64,000 nt of DNA from Ereboglobus sp. (GCA_029974595.1 JARKRC010000074.1:51187-115186); one strand, 5' to 3'. Shown: positions 40,638 through 49,739, numbered from the stretch's first letter. The notes: generated by a model from the letters alone, not told the origin. Translations and numbers: made by a program.

Positions 40638-41810
40638 TCAATTCATTCGTACAATTTCCATTCGCACGTTTTTATTCGTCGCCTCTTTTATAATGGTGGC
40701 CACGATTTCTTTTTGTTTCTCGTCGGGAGCCCAGTTTTCGGGGGCGACGATCACAAGCTCCCGGGCCTTGATCTGCGAGCCATGCAGCGAAAAATCCTTC
40801 ATCGAATAGCCGTCAAAATTCGCAAGATCATCGACATGGCGTCTCAAAACCCTTCCAAGCCGCTCCGCATCCTTGTACATAAACGCATTCAGGTTCATGA
40901 TCTTGATGCTCGTGGCCACGCCGTTTTCATACTTATTAATGACAGGATACATTGCAGGAAGATTGGCCTCGAATCTTTGGCTGACACTAATGCGCTGCTT
41001 GCGTCCGCTGACTTTCCAAATGTCGAAGTTGTCCGTTGAAAACGTAACCTTTATGTCGTCGATCGCCAGCCCCTGTCCTATCATGTCGGTGCTCGCCTGA
41101 TAAAACCACCCCAAGGCGAAGGATTCACCCGGCATCACCGGTTCGTGAAAGTTTATTGTTTCCGTGTCAAACTCCTTGCGGTTCTGGCGATCATTCCCAT
41201 CCAGCAATTCCGTCCTGCCAGTGTGGGGCGCCAAAAAATCGAGACTGCTTCTATCAAACCATCTTGATTCGACTCGCAGGTCGAATTTATCCGCCTTGAA
41301 TCCCTTTTCCAACGGTTTGTACGCGAAGTTGAGCACTCGCGGCGAGGTTTTCTCGTGACTGCTCCACTGTTCTCCAGCATAGGCCACGGTAATCGACGTA
41401 ATGGGTTTGCTGCTCTTGTTGGTGAAGACCACGCCGATGGCAGCGCTGGGGCATTTTCCCATGTCAGTTCTGAATCCGGGCGCCCTGTCAGTGGATCCTT
41501 TGCTGCCATATGAGTAAAAATAAGGAAGCATTGGGAGAATTTTGCCTTTTTCGTCTTTCGCTGCCGCCCGTCTGGAGCAATACCACCCGGGCAGCGTCTC
41601 ATTGTTGCGCCATGTCGCGAGCAAGGGATAACCGTTTTCCTTCGCCTCCGGCATGGGCAGCGAATCAAAATCCTGCATATAAGTGCCGGTGATTAAAACG
41701 TGACGGTTGGTTTGTGTGCCGGAATCGACAATAAACACCTGGGCACGGAGGCCTGTGGCCAGCAAGGCCATTGTCGCTGTCAAAAACAGGGTTTTCATTT
41801 GTTTTTTCAT
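40638..41810 (-). CDS. Secreted protein of unknown function between two RHS genes
   Basis: A 390-aa protein with a signal peptide (about 1-23, ending GLRA). The mature start (FIVDSGTQTNRHVLITGTYMQDFDSLP) and the central LGWFYQ...GLAIDDIKVTF pattern resemble the jelly-roll/lamin-tail-like N-terminal regions seen in secreted carbohydrate-associated proteins, where a strand ending in IDD-[IVL] is common. The C-terminal third (PENWAPDEKQKEIVATIIKEATNKNVRMEIVRM) looks like a separate alpha/beta unit. No catalytic residues were identified. It is 32 nt after the short RHS gene and 60 nt before the large one, so it is part of the same transcript. Confidence 0.65.
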   Translation of the reverse strand: MKKQMKTLFLTATMALLATGLRAQVFIVDSGTQTNRHVLITGTYMQDFDSLPMPEAKENGYPLLATWRNNETLPGWYCSRRAAAKDEKGKILPMLPYFYSYGSKGSTDRAPGFRTDMGKCPSAAIGVVFTNKSSKPITSITVAYAGEQWSSHEKTSPRVLNFAYKPLEKGFKADKFDLRVESRWFDRSSLDFLAPHTGRTELLDGNDRQNRKEFDTETINFHEPVMPGESFALGWFYQASTDMIGQGLAIDDIKVTFSTDNFDIWKVSGRKQRISVSQRFEANLPAMYPVINKYENGVATSIKIMNLNAFMYKDAERLGRVLRRHVDDLANFDGYSMKDFSLHGSQIKARELVIVAPENWAPDEKQKEIVATIIKEATNKNVRMEIVRMN

Positions 41811-41842
41811 GCTTGGTTGCTCATGGCTGGGTTCAGTGGCTT

Positions 41843-43660
41843 TTACATGGAGGACAAGACGGTGTCATCCGGCTCCATGACGACTGTGCCGTCCGGCAGG
41901 GTCACCTTGATTATGTTGTCGAGTTCGTCATAGTCATAGGTGGTCACGGCGGCCTTTGCCGTCCCCATGTCCAGCTTTTTGCTTCGCAACCGGCCCTCGG
42001 TGTCATAGGTCATTTCATTCACGCGGCCATCCGAATGCCGGATTCGCGTTGGGTTCAGGCCAATCGCGCAGATTTTGCATCCGTCGGGAATGCCGGAATA
42101 GGCAAATGTTGTCACTCCACCCGACGGGTCTTTTTGGGTGATGATTCTCCCAAAATCGTCATGGGTGTATTCCATGCGATTGCCTTGTGCGTCCTTCTCG
42201 GACAAAAGGCGTCCGTAATCATCATAAACGTATTCCAGCACCCCGCCATCGGGATTGACCGCTCGAACTACCTGGCCCCTTTCGTTGAATGAGCGCCTGG
42301 CTCCGGGGGCGGGAACAAAACAGGGCGGTTGTTTCGGCGCTTTTTTAAGGGCATTTTTTTCTTTCCGTAAATTCATGCCTTTTATTATTGAAAAAATGTT
42401 TCCTTCGGCCCTTCGGGTTAGCTCATGAGTGTGTGATAAATAATTCGGTGATTGGATGCCTGGCGCATCAATTGCCCGTACGGGCGTGCCGCCTGCTTTC
42501 GCTTCACGAACGAGCCGTTTTGCGTTTCCGTGCCGGTCCCGCTCTATAACCATCCTCGATCCCGAGGCATCTGTCACAGCCTCCAGCAATCCCCTGCCAT
42601 TGTCGGCATATTCCATCCTCGTCACCCTGCCAAGCGAGTCGATCATCCGGGTCGTCCTCCCGTTTGTCTCCAATGGCGTTTCGTAGGTGAGCGTCCGACC
42701 CCCGGCGTATCTGACCGTTCTCAGGTTTCTGTACCGCCGATGGAATTCCAGCGTCGCGTATGCCGTTCCGGTTTCAGGGTTGATTTCTTGATAAACCTCC
42801 CCGACGCGCGGGCTTTTCTGGTAGGCATATTTTATCCGTTTGACCGCTTCCGCGCATCTTGGGTCGTCCGCTGTTTCGAGCATGGGAGGCTTGCCGGGAT
42901 AAATGTATTTATAAGTGTAGGATGCCCTTGTGTTGTCGCTATATCGCACGCCCGAAAGCACAAGGTGCCTGCCTCCGGGCATTTCTTCATAACTATACAA
43001 TGCCGTGCGTCCGTCGCTGCTTGTCACCTTGGCAATCGCCGTCCTGCCTTCGATTTCGCTGTAATCAATTGCGAGCGCCCCACCCTTGGTGTTACGCACC
43101 CCGACCAGCCTGCCTCGGGCGTCATAATCGAGTGTTGTAGTCGCGCCCAAGGAATCCGTCACCGACACAAGACGGTAGGTCAACATCACCCCTGTGTCCT
43201 TGGCTTTTATAAAGCGCAGTATTGATGAATCGGCCGCGGTGACCATGCACTCGTCGTCTTCCATAAGCAGCGTTTCCTTGAAATGCTCCTTTGCCTCCCA
43301 TGAACCGTTCTCATTGTGAAAGAAGAACCGCCTTACGCCTGCGGGATAGATGAACTCCGCGCCATGCTCGGTTATAATCAGATCATACTGCCAGTAATGC
43401 CGCCAGCATCCGCCCGTCCCAAACCAAAAGTCCCTTCTTCTTGGCATTGTATTGTGGAACCGACCCCATTTCGGGGCTGCGTTGCGGCCGGGAATGACGG
43501 TCATATCTTCCACTTTGCGAACCGCATTTCCGCTGAAAACCTGGAAGGGTGCGCTCCCTCCGCAAGCCAAGGCTTCCGATGGAAGAAAGACAAATATAAG
43601 GGCGGCCACAATGCTTGTCTGCAATATTGAGCTCCCTGACGGCCTGCTTTGAGTCTTCAT
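41843..43660 (-). CDS. Secreted short RHS-repeat protein without core or toxin tip
   Basis: A 605-aa exported protein (signal peptide about 1-32, ending ALA). A unique N-terminal part with several Cys/Trp (about 33-100) is followed by RHS/YD-type repeats (TTTLDYDARGRLVGVRNTKG, VLEYVYDDYGRLLSEKDAQG, MEYTHDDFGRIITQKDPSG, TTYDYDELDNIIKVTLPDG). It lacks the conserved RHS core and any variable C-terminal domain, ending shortly after the last repeat. It is the first gene of the island transcript. It may be a shell or scaffold component, or a truncated relic whose 3' part was lost. The absence of premature-stop scars favours an intact gene. Confidence 0.75.
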   Translation of the reverse strand: MKTQSRPSGSSILQTSIVAALIFVFLPSEALACGGSAPFQVFSGNAVRKVEDMTVIPGRNAAPKWGRFHNTMPRRRDFWFGTGGCWRHYWQYDLIITEHGAEFIYPAGVRRFFFHNENGSWEAKEHFKETLLMEDDECMVTAADSSILRFIKAKDTGVMLTYRLVSVTDSLGATTTLDYDARGRLVGVRNTKGGALAIDYSEIEGRTAIAKVTSSDGRTALYSYEEMPGGRHLVLSGVRYSDNTRASYTYKYIYPGKPPMLETADDPRCAEAVKRIKYAYQKSPRVGEVYQEINPETGTAYATLEFHRRYRNLRTVRYAGGRTLTYETPLETNGRTTRMIDSLGRVTRMEYADNGRGLLEAVTDASGSRMVIERDRHGNAKRLVREAKAGGTPVRAIDAPGIQSPNYLSHTHELTRRAEGNIFSIIKGMNLRKEKNALKKAPKQPPCFVPAPGARRSFNERGQVVRAVNPDGGVLEYVYDDYGRLLSEKDAQGNRMEYTHDDFGRIITQKDPSGGVTTFAYSGIPDGCKICAIGLNPTRIRHSDGRVNEMTYDTEGRLRSKKLDMGTAKAAVTTYDYDELDNIIKVTLPDGTVVMEPDDTVLSSM

Positions 43661-43997
43661 AATTTAATCCAGTGGTTTTATTGAGATGAATAATAATATG
43701 AGAAAACCCGCATCCTCTCAGCTCTGGTGGACATCGCGGATCGCCTATCGATATTTTCGTGACGAAATGCTCCCATGGCGAAACGCTGGTCCTGCCCGCC
43801 AGCCAGCGTATTATGCATGCGAGCGCATTCCGGACGGGTTTTGAATTCGCCAAATAGGGCGGCAGACAAATTACAGGGTTTTCTTGTTCTCATATCGCAG
43901 GTTTTTACTACATGCGGCAAATTTATGGGGTTAAAGCAGTGGGAATTGTTGATATTGCGCTTCTAAACCACCTTTGTGCTAAATTCAGGCGATATGC
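43661..43997. other. Intergenic region upstream of the island transcript, nothing recognised
   Basis: The 337 nt before the first RHS gene should hold its minus-strand promoter. Short ORFs occur on both strands but none has protein-like composition or a recognisable family. I could not fix promoter hexamers. Confidence 0.4.
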
Positions 43998-44040
43998 AAC
44001 AAAATTAGCTGGTCTCTATTAGAGACCAGCTAATTTTGTT
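43998..44040. terminator. Perfect 20-bp hairpin
   Basis: aacaaaattagctggtctct (43998-44017) is the exact reverse complement of 44021-44040, with a 3-nt loop (att). A T-rich run (tctctttgtttg) follows on the plus strand. It may be a two-way terminator insulating the island from the right, or the end of a lost mobile element. Its AT-rich sequence matches no other repeat in the window. Confidence 0.6.
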
Positions 44041-44221
44041 TCTCTTTGTTTGTCAATGTTTTATATAAAACATAGATTTCTAAATCCATATGCGATTTAC
44101 CACCTTGTCCGATTACCGTCGCAACAACCACTCTTCCCGAAAACTCCACCGCGCCGAGCGATCCGATACAGTCGCACGTGACAATGCCGGTAATGCATGG
44201 CCGCAATCCTTTTTTCCTACC

Positions 44222-44400
44222 GTTTCCATCATGGATTTTGACGAAGGCTGCGCACGTGTTTACGCGAAACTATGAGCAAAGCTTGAATCTGCAGGTATGC
44301 GCATTGACTCACATGACATGATGATTGCTGCCGCTGCACTCCGCCACAATATGCGTGTGGCGACATGGAACGCCGTCGAATTCAAGCGGGCAAGCGGACA
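44222..44400 (+). pseudogene. vapC: Remnant of a VapC-type PIN-domain toxin
   Basis: The plus-strand frame reads MDFDEGCARVYAKL, stop, AKLESAGMRIDSHDMMIAAAALRHNMRVATWNAVEFKRASGQ (the segment from 44231). This matches the C-terminal half of VapC PIN-domain ribonucleases (FDE.AARVYA.LRA.LE..G..IG..D.LIAA.AL). The in-frame TGA at 44273-44275 stands where the family has Arg, consistent with a single CGA to TGA change. The N-terminal half with the first catalytic Asp is not recognisable and no VapB is present, so it is a decayed fragment. Confidence 0.7.
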
Positions 44401-44482
44401 ACCCGAAGGCCGGGCATTGTTGTTTTTTAAGTTCTCGTGGGAGGCCGTGTCTCGCCTTTTGTGCCAAGTGATCTTGCGGCCC

Positions 44483-44540
44483 TGCGTCACACTTCCACGA
44501 GGTCTTTTTCGGCGCGGAGGTTTTGGACGATGAACTCCTG
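44483..44540. repeat. 58-bp copy of the parE 3' end
   Basis: Matches 45334-45391 (the last codons and stop of parE) at 56 of 58 positions. On the minus strand the copy would encode [17 protein letters not shown] and a stop, like the parE end. It marks a duplication or recombination joint at the right edge of the island; a MITE begins 6 nt later. Confidence 0.88.
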
Positions 44541-44546
44541 AGGCCG

Positions 44547-44818
44547 AAAAAGGGCCAATCCGAGAGATGTTGATTTTTTCATTGTTCATTGAGGGGCGTT
44601 AGCGGTGAGTATTGCTTCCTAGGTTCCTGTTTTTGAAATTGACGGGCGGAAGCCATGCAATCGGGCAGCATGTGAGATTATGAAATGGATGGAGGCATTT
44701 GTCTGTTTTTGGGAGACTTTGACGATGCCAATTCATATCGAGGGCACTTCAAGATGCAAGGTCTGATTTCGCACGGATTTATGTCTTTTTGTTAACATAT
44801 CCCGGATTGCACGCTTTT
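44547..44818. mobile_element. MITE-like element, right copy (longest)
   Basis: 272 bp. Ends aaaaagggccaatccgag (44547-44564) and cccggattgcacgctttt (44801-44818) are imperfect inverted repeats. It shares with the central copy catgcaatcgggcag, gaaatggatgg and ggcatttgtctgtttttggg, and with the left copy ttttttcattgttcattg and the gacgatgccaatt-type block. It is probably the fuller form from which the others are deleted. Confidence 0.78.
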
Positions 44819-44825
44819 GCTTTCC

Positions 44826-44872
44826 CGGCCTGTGGCTCGATTGGAAGACTTGGTTTTGAGACAGGATGAACA
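44826..44872. repeat. Right copy of the island-flanking direct repeat
   Basis: Matches 27861-27908: cggcctgtggctcgatt resembles the metH end, and 44846-44872 is identical to the 27 nt just after the metH stop. It continues into a dispersed tcctgt/acaggatg repeat (44861-44918) whose halves are inverted (gacaggatgaaca and tgttaatcctgtc). Confidence 0.65.
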
Positions 44873-44926
44873 TGATGCACAGGATGCCCCGTCCATCCTG
44901 TTAATCCTGTCCAAAGGTTTAAGGCA

Positions 44927-45265
44927 TTACGCCTTTTTCACGAAGCAGGCTTTCAAGGCCATGGCGACACCGTCGATGCGGCAGTCGATTTCGTGATCGC
45001 CGTCAACCAAGCGGATGTTTTTTGCCTTTGCGCCTTGTTTCAGGACGCCCGAGCCGCCGCGCAGCTTCAAATCCTTGATCAACACAATCGAGTCGCCGTC
45101 GGCGAGGATGTTGCCATGCGCGTCTTTTACGACGCGGGGGCCGCCGGCTTCGTCGGCGGAAGCGGTTTCCTTCGGCCATTCGTGACCGCAGGTGGAACAC
45201 TCCCAGTGCGCGGGATGTTCGAGGACGTCTTCAAGCGTGCATTCGGGACAGGCGGGTTTTGTCAT
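44927..45265 (-). CDS. yjdM: YjdM/PhnA-like zinc-ribbon protein
   Basis: A 112-aa protein with an N-terminal zinc ribbon (CPECTLEDVL...WECSTCGHEW, residues 6-30; two C-x2-C pairs) and the PhnA C-terminal domain (VVKDAHGNILADGDSIVLIKDLKLRGGSG, then LKQGAKAKNIRLVDGDHEIDCRIDGVAMALKACFVKK). Despite the old name PhnA it is not phosphonoacetate hydrolase and its function is unsettled. Length and motifs are normal. It lies 72 nt after parE on the same strand. Confidence 0.9.
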   Translation of the reverse strand: MTKPACPECTLEDVLEHPAHWECSTCGHEWPKETASADEAGGPRVVKDAHGNILADGDSIVLIKDLKLRGGSGVLKQGAKAKNIRLVDGDHEIDCRIDGVAMALKACFVKKA

Positions 45266-45337
45266 GATTTCAAGGGGATGAGATGAAAGGCGGGCCGGGT
45301 TTTGTCCCGAAAAATTGCGATCATCACTTTTTTTGCG

Positions 45338-47200
45338 TCACACTTCCACGAGGTCTTTTTCGGCGCGCAGGTTTTGGATGATGAACTCCTGGCGGTCGGG
45401 CGTGTTTTTGCCCATGAAAAAGCTGAGGAGCTGGTCGCTGTTGTGGACTTGGTCGAGGGTCACTTTTTCCAGGCGAATATCCTCGCCGATGAAATCCTTG
45501 AACTCGCCGGCCGAGATTTCACCGAGGCCTTTGAAGCGCGTGGTCTCGGCGGATTGGCCGAGCTTGTGGAGGGCGCTTTGTTTTTCGGCTTCGTTGTAGC
45601 AATAGATCGTCTCTTTTTTGTTCCGGACGCGGAAGAGGGGTGTTTCGAGGATGAAGACGTGGTGGTTGGTGATGAGCTCGGGGAAGAATTGCAGGAAGAA
45701 GCTCAGGAGGAGGAGGCGGATGTGCATGCCGTCCACGTCGGCGTCGGTCGCGATGATGATTTTGTTGTAGCGAAGGCCTTCGATGCCGTCCTCGACGTTG
45801 AGGGCGCTTTGGAGGAGGTGGAATTCCTCGTTTTCGTAGATGACTTTTTTTGTCAGTCCGTAGGTGTTGAGGGGTTTGCCTTTGAGGGCAAAGACGGCCT
45901 GGGTCTGCACGTCGCGGCAGGCGGTGAGGGAGCCGGCGGCGCTGTCGCCTTCGACGATAAAGAGGGAGCTTTCCTCGGCGCGTTTGTCCTTGCTGTCGAG
46001 GTGCACGCGGCAGTCGCGGAGTTTGCGGTTGTGGAGCGAGGCTTTCTTGGCGCGTTCGCGGGCGATGTTGCGGATGCCGGCGAGTTCCTTGCGTTCGCGT
46101 TCGCTTTCCTCGATTTTGCGTTTGATGGCGTCGGCGGTTTCGGGGTTACGGTGGAGGTAGTTGTCGAAGTGTTGCTGGAGGAAGTTGCCGACGAACTGGC
46201 GGATCGAGGGGGCGTCTTTTTCGGGGCCGATGTTGATGGAGCCGAGTTTGGTTTTGGTTTGGGATTCGAAGACGGGCTCCATGACGCGGATGGAGACGGC
46301 GGCGACGATGGACTGGCGGATGTCGCCGGCGTCGTAGTCTTTTTTGAAGAAGTTGCGGACGGTGGCGACGATGCCCTCCTTGAAGGCGGAGAGGTGCGTG
46401 CCGCCCATGGTGGTGTGCTGGCCGTTGACGAAGGTGTAGTAGTCTTCGCCGTAGTGGCCGCCGTGGGTCATGGCGATTTCGATGTCGTCGCCTTCGAGGT
46501 GGATCATGGGGTAGAGGGGTTCGCCGGTGAGTTTTTTGGAGAGGAGGTCTTTCAGACCGTTTTCGGAGCGGAAGTTTTTGCCGTTGAAGCTGAGGGTGAG
46601 GCCGCGGTTGAGGTAGGCGTAGTTCCAGAGCATTTCCTCGATGAACTCGGTGCGGAAGCGGAAGTCTTTGCCGAAGAGGGCGTCGTCGGGGGTGAACTCG
46701 ATGAGGGTGCCGTTGCGTTCGCCGTCGGGGGCGGCCACGATTTTGCCTTCGCCGTTTTTCTTGAGGCGGCCTTGGTAGAACTCGACGGTGCGCATCCTGC
46801 CGTCGCGGATGGCCTGGGCGCGGTATTCGAGGGAGAGGGCGTTGACGGCTTTCTGGCCGACGCCGTTGAGGCCGATGGCTTTTTTGAAGGTTTCGGAGTC
46901 GTATTTGGCGCCGGTGTTGATGATGGAGACGCACTCGGTGAGTTTGCCGAGGGGGATGCCGCGTCCGTAGTCGCGCACATAGATGGAGCGGTCGGCGAGG
47001 TGGATCTCGACTTTTTTGCCGAAGCCCATCGTGAATTCGTCGATGGCGTTGTCGATGGTTTCCTTGATGAGCACGTAGATGCCGTCGTCGGGGTGGGAGC
47101 CGTTGCCGAGGCGTCCGATATACATGCCGGGGCGCAGGCGGATGTGCTCGAGGGCGGAGAGGGTTTTGATGGATTGTTCGTCGTAATTTGCTGCTGCCAT
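45338..47200 (-). CDS. parE: DNA topoisomerase IV subunit B (ParE/GyrB type)
   Basis: ATPase subunit of a type IIA topoisomerase that decatenates or relaxes DNA. The ATG at 47200 gives 620 aa, the short ParE form. GHKL ATPase motifs: [14 protein letters not shown] (Asn about 51), [23 protein letters not shown]. Transducer Lys is in the [29 protein letters not shown] region. [22 protein letters not shown] (catalytic Glu) and [20 protein letters not shown] (the Asp-x-Asp metal site). A longer open frame upstream to 48238 has no ParE similarity and overlaps trpA, so it was rejected. The final 17 codons are duplicated at 44483-44540. A ParC partner is not in the window. Confidence 0.94.
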   Translation of the reverse strand: MAAANYDEQSIKTLSALEHIRLRPGMYIGRLGNGSHPDDGIYVLIKETIDNAIDEFTMGFGKKVEIHLADRSIYVRDYGRGIPLGKLTECVSIINTGAKYDSETFKKAIGLNGVGQKAVNALSLEYRAQAIRDGRMRTVEFYQGRLKKNGEGKIVAAPDGERNGTLIEFTPDDALFGKDFRFRTEFIEEMLWNYAYLNRGLTLSFNGKNFRSENGLKDLLSKKLTGEPLYPMIHLEGDDIEIAMTHGGHYGEDYYTFVNGQHTTMGGTHLSAFKEGIVATVRNFFKKDYDAGDIRQSIVAAVSIRVMEPVFESQTKTKLGSINIGPEKDAPSIRQFVGNFLQQHFDNYLHRNPETADAIKRKIEESERERKELAGIRNIARERAKKASLHNRKLRDCRVHLDSKDKRAEESSLFIVEGDSAAGSLTACRDVQTQAVFALKGKPLNTYGLTKKVIYENEEFHLLQSALNVEDGIEGLRYNKIIIATDADVDGMHIRLLLLSFFLQFFPELITNHHVFILETPLFRVRNKKETIYCYNEAEKQSALHKLGQSAETTRFKGLGEISAGEFKDFIGEDIRLEKVTLDQVHNSDQLLSFFMGKNTPDRQEFIIQNLRAEKDLVEV

Positions 47201-47385
47201 TGATGGAAAGAGTGAAGAGTGAAAGGTGAAGAGTGAAAATGAAGTGTGGCGCGCGGAGGCGCGCTGCTGACTGAAAGATGAAAATACCCAATGGTTCGCC
47301 CTCAGCGGCGCGGGACAAGGCATTTTACACGGATGTGTGAAAATGCCGGCAGAATGCTGGCGCGCCCGGTCGCTGGTGTGCTTTT

Positions 47386-48189
47386 TTACCGCGCGCAGCC
47401 GGCACTCAGGTCGCGGGCCTTGGCGCCGATGACGGCGGCGGTCGTGGAACGGTCGGCGAGGGTGTCGCGGATGCAGTTGACGAGGACGCTGCCGACCACG
47501 ACGCCGTCGGCGTGCGGGGCGAGGCTGGCGACGTGCGCGCGGGTGGAAATGCCGAAGCCGACGACGACCGGCAGGCTGGTGTGCTTTTTGATGCGGGCGA
47601 GGGCGGCGGGGATGTCGGCGGCGAGCTGGTCGCGCACGCCGGTGACGCCTTCGCGGGAAACGTAGTAGAGGAAGCCCGTGGCGGCGGAGGCGATTTTGGC
47701 AATGCGTTCTTCGGGAGTCGTCGGCGCGACGATGTAAACGCTCTGGAGGTTGTGCTTCGCGCAGGCGGCGGCGAGTTCGGCGGACTCTTCGGGGGGGAGA
47801 TCGAGGACGAGGAGGGCGTCGAGTCCGGCGGCGGCGGCGCGGGCGGCGTAGTTTTCGATGCCGTGGGCGTAGACGAGGTTGTAGTAGGTGTAGAAAACGA
47901 GCGGGGTTTCGGGATACTCGGCGCGCAGGCGGGCGGTGAGTTCGAGGACGCGGGCGGCGGTGATGCCGGATTCGAGGGCGCGTTGCGCGGCGAGCTGATT
48001 GGTGGGGCCGTCGGCGACGGGATCGGAAAAGGGGACGCCGAGTTCGAGGATATCGACGCCGTTGTCGATGACGGCGCGGCAGGCGGCGAGCGAGGTGTCG
48101 AAATCGGGATCGCCGGCGCAGAGATAGGCGATGAAGGCGGCGCGGTTTTCGCGGCGGGCGCGGGCAAAGGTGTCGGTGATGCGGGACAT
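47386..48189 (-). CDS. trpA: Tryptophan synthase alpha subunit
   Basis: Cleaves indole-3-glycerol phosphate to indole and glyceraldehyde 3-phosphate, passing indole to TrpB. The 267-aa TIM barrel has [16 protein letters not shown] (N-terminal), [19 protein letters not shown] (catalytic Glu about residue 49; Asp about 60 in the PFSDP...DGP region), VLDLPPEES, and the phosphate-binding [13 protein letters not shown] and GVVVGSVLV. All expected features are present. No other trp gene lies beside it, so the pathway is dispersed here. Confidence 0.96.
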   Translation of the reverse strand: MSRITDTFARARRENRAAFIAYLCAGDPDFDTSLAACRAVIDNGVDILELGVPFSDPVADGPTNQLAAQRALESGITAARVLELTARLRAEYPETPLVFYTYYNLVYAHGIENYAARAAAAGLDALLVLDLPPEESAELAAACAKHNLQSVYIVAPTTPEERIAKIASAATGFLYYVSREGVTGVRDQLAADIPAALARIKKHTSLPVVVGFGISTRAHVASLAPHADGVVVGSVLVNCIRDTLADRSTTAAVIGAKARDLSAGCAR

Positions 48190-48375
48190 GTGCGGAAAAG
48201 TAGGAAGTAGGAAGGAGAAAGTAGGAAGTATGAGCCAAGGATTGGAAAGCAGGATTTGGGAATTATGAAGCAGGAAAATGCGGAGGGGCGAGTGGGCGGG
48301 TGTGCGTTCTTTTTGGCGTTGCAGTGGGGGCGCTCGGCGCGCGTAGTGGTTTTCAGATACAATTTACCCTGATTT

Positions 48376-49098
48376 ATGACGAATGCAGCTGCGAATGGCA
48401 CAAGCCGGTTGAAGGAATTGGCCGCGACGGACAGGCCGCAGGAGCGGCTGCAACGGCTGGGGGCCGGGGCGTTGAGCGATGTGGAATTGCTGGCGATGTT
48501 GTTGCGGAGCGGGACGCGGGGGCACGATGTGCTGTCGCTTGCGGGAGCGTTGCTGCGGGAGGCGGGGTCGTTGCGGGCGTTGATTGGGTGGAGGGAAAAT
48601 GATTTCAGGAGGCTGAAGGGGATCGGACGGGTGAAGGCGTTGCAGTTGATGACGGTCATGGAGGTGGCGCGGCGGGTGCTGGCGCAGGAGTCCGGGGAGG
48701 TTCCGGTGTTGAATGACGGTGTAAAGGTAGCGGGTTACATGAGGCCGTTTTGCGCGGGGTTGGATGTGGAGAAATTCTGGGTGCTTTGCCTGAACCGGAA
48801 GAACCGGCTGATGAAGCGGGTGGAGGTGTCGTCGGGAAGCGCGACGCAGGCGCTGGCGGGGCCGAGGGAGGTTTTTCGCGAGGCGTTGCTGGAGGGGGCG
48901 GTGGCGATCATTTGCGTGCACAATCACCCGAGCGGCGATCCGATCCCGAGCGCGCAGGACATCCATGCGACGCGGGTGCTGCGTGAGGGCGCGCGGGTGG
49001 TGGGCGTGGAATTGCTCGACCACGTGATCGTCGGCGAGGCGGGGAGCGATCCGGCGGGGCAGGGCTGGTATTCGTTCAAGGCGGCGGGGTTGATTTGA
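48376..49098 (+). CDS. radC: RadC-family (JAB-domain) protein
   Basis: A 240-aa protein: an N-terminal helix-hairpin-helix part (about 1-100, LGAGALSDVELLAMLLRSGT and LKGIGRVKALQLM) and a C-terminal RadC/JAB metal domain (about 115-240) with the signature HNHPSGDPIPSAQD. The family was once linked to DNA repair; the true role is unclear. The predicted metal-site residues (His, His, Asp) are intact. It stands alone, followed by 700 nt of repeats. Confidence 0.92.
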   Translation: MTNAAANGTSRLKELAATDRPQERLQRLGAGALSDVELLAMLLRSGTRGHDVLSLAGALLREAGSLRALIGWRENDFRRLKGIGRVKALQLMTVMEVARRVLAQESGEVPVLNDGVKVAGYMRPFCAGLDVEKFWVLCLNRKNRLMKRVEVSSGSATQALAGPREVFREALLEGAVAIICVHNHPSGDPIPSAQDIHATRVLREGARVVGVELLDHVIVGEAGSDPAGQGWYSFKAAGLI

Positions 49099-49124
49099 GC
49101 GAGGTGAATGACGGTTTGTTTTTG

Positions 49125-49170
49125 GACAGGATGAACAGGATTAAGAAACAGGCATTCTGTTAATTCTGTT
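49125..49170. repeat. Dispersed gacaggatgaacagg repeat
   Basis: gacaggatgaacaggattaa and an inverted counterpart (tctgttaattctgtt). Related copies lie at 27896, 44861-44918 and 49689-49725. It belongs to a short-unit interspersed family whose unit is roughly a/taacaggat. Confidence 0.7.
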
Positions 49171-49175
49171 ACAGT

Positions 49176-49562
49176 ATTTCAAATTGAAGTGTAGCCGTTT
49201 TTGGCAGCCGATTTTGTCGAAAGATATTCAGGGCGCGTTCGGCGCGCGTGTCCTGCCTTTTGGGCTGCATTATTCTTGGAAATGCTCTCATTCTACTTTG
49301 TTAAGTTGGATTCGGTAATGGCTTGGGATAGCGGGAAGGAGCCGCGAAGCGGGCGAACTTTTTTGAGGGAAAGCCAAGGTTCGCCCGCTTCGCGGACGTA
49401 TCTTTTTAGCGTCTTCCCGTGGGTTCCGCCTGACGGCTTCACCCACGGTTATTTAGATTGAGCCGCTTCGCGGCTCTCAGACTTTCCCTTCTTTACTTTG
49501 ACAAAGACGATTTCCCGCAGCCCGGTTTGCCAAAGTAGAACGAGAGCATTTCAAATTGAAGT
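49176..49562. repeat. MITE-like composite element between direct repeats
   Basis: A 15-bp direct repeat atttcaaattgaagt bounds the segment (49176-49190 and 49548-49562). Inside, 49279-49300 and 49531-49552 are inverted repeats with 21 of 22 matches (gaaatgctctcattctactttg), and a perfect 17-bp hairpin (ccgcgaagcgggcgaac, 49342-49358 with 49379-49395) lies in the centre. There is no credible ORF. Structure suggests a non-autonomous mobile element with nested stems. Confidence 0.65.
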
Positions 49563-49571
49563 ATGATCGCT

Positions 49572-49649
49572 TTATTTTCACGCGGAGGCACAGAGACGCG
49601 GAGGATTACAATCGATTTTCTGCGTCTCTGGGTCTCCGCGTGAGCTTAA
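49572..49649. repeat. Dispersed intergenic repeat, copy 2 (cacgc-gaggc type)
   Basis: Diverged copy of 11389-11458, with the same ends ttattttcacgc and gtctccgcgtgagcttaa and the same inverted organisation. A tail of tcctgt repeats (49689-49725) follows. Confidence 0.75.
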
Positions 49650-49739
49650 AACTCATGAGAAACGGCTACAACTTTAGTTAAGATGCTCTAATCCCGTTAA
49701 TCCTGTCCATCCTGTCCAGTAATCAGACTGGCGTGTCAT

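Noticed and set aside
43678..43920. Open frames of 60-80 codons upstream of the short RHS gene
   Set aside because: No family, no coding-like composition and overlapping frames on both strands.
45302..47203. A 633-codon open frame antisense to parE, and a 757-codon one antisense to glnD (51767-54040)
   Set aside because: Same cause; both sense-strand genes have complete catalytic motifs.
48376..49098. RadC as part of a mobile element because of its JAB domain
   Set aside because: It lies between core genes, has the normal chromosomal RadC length and its JAB motif differs from the RHS tip.
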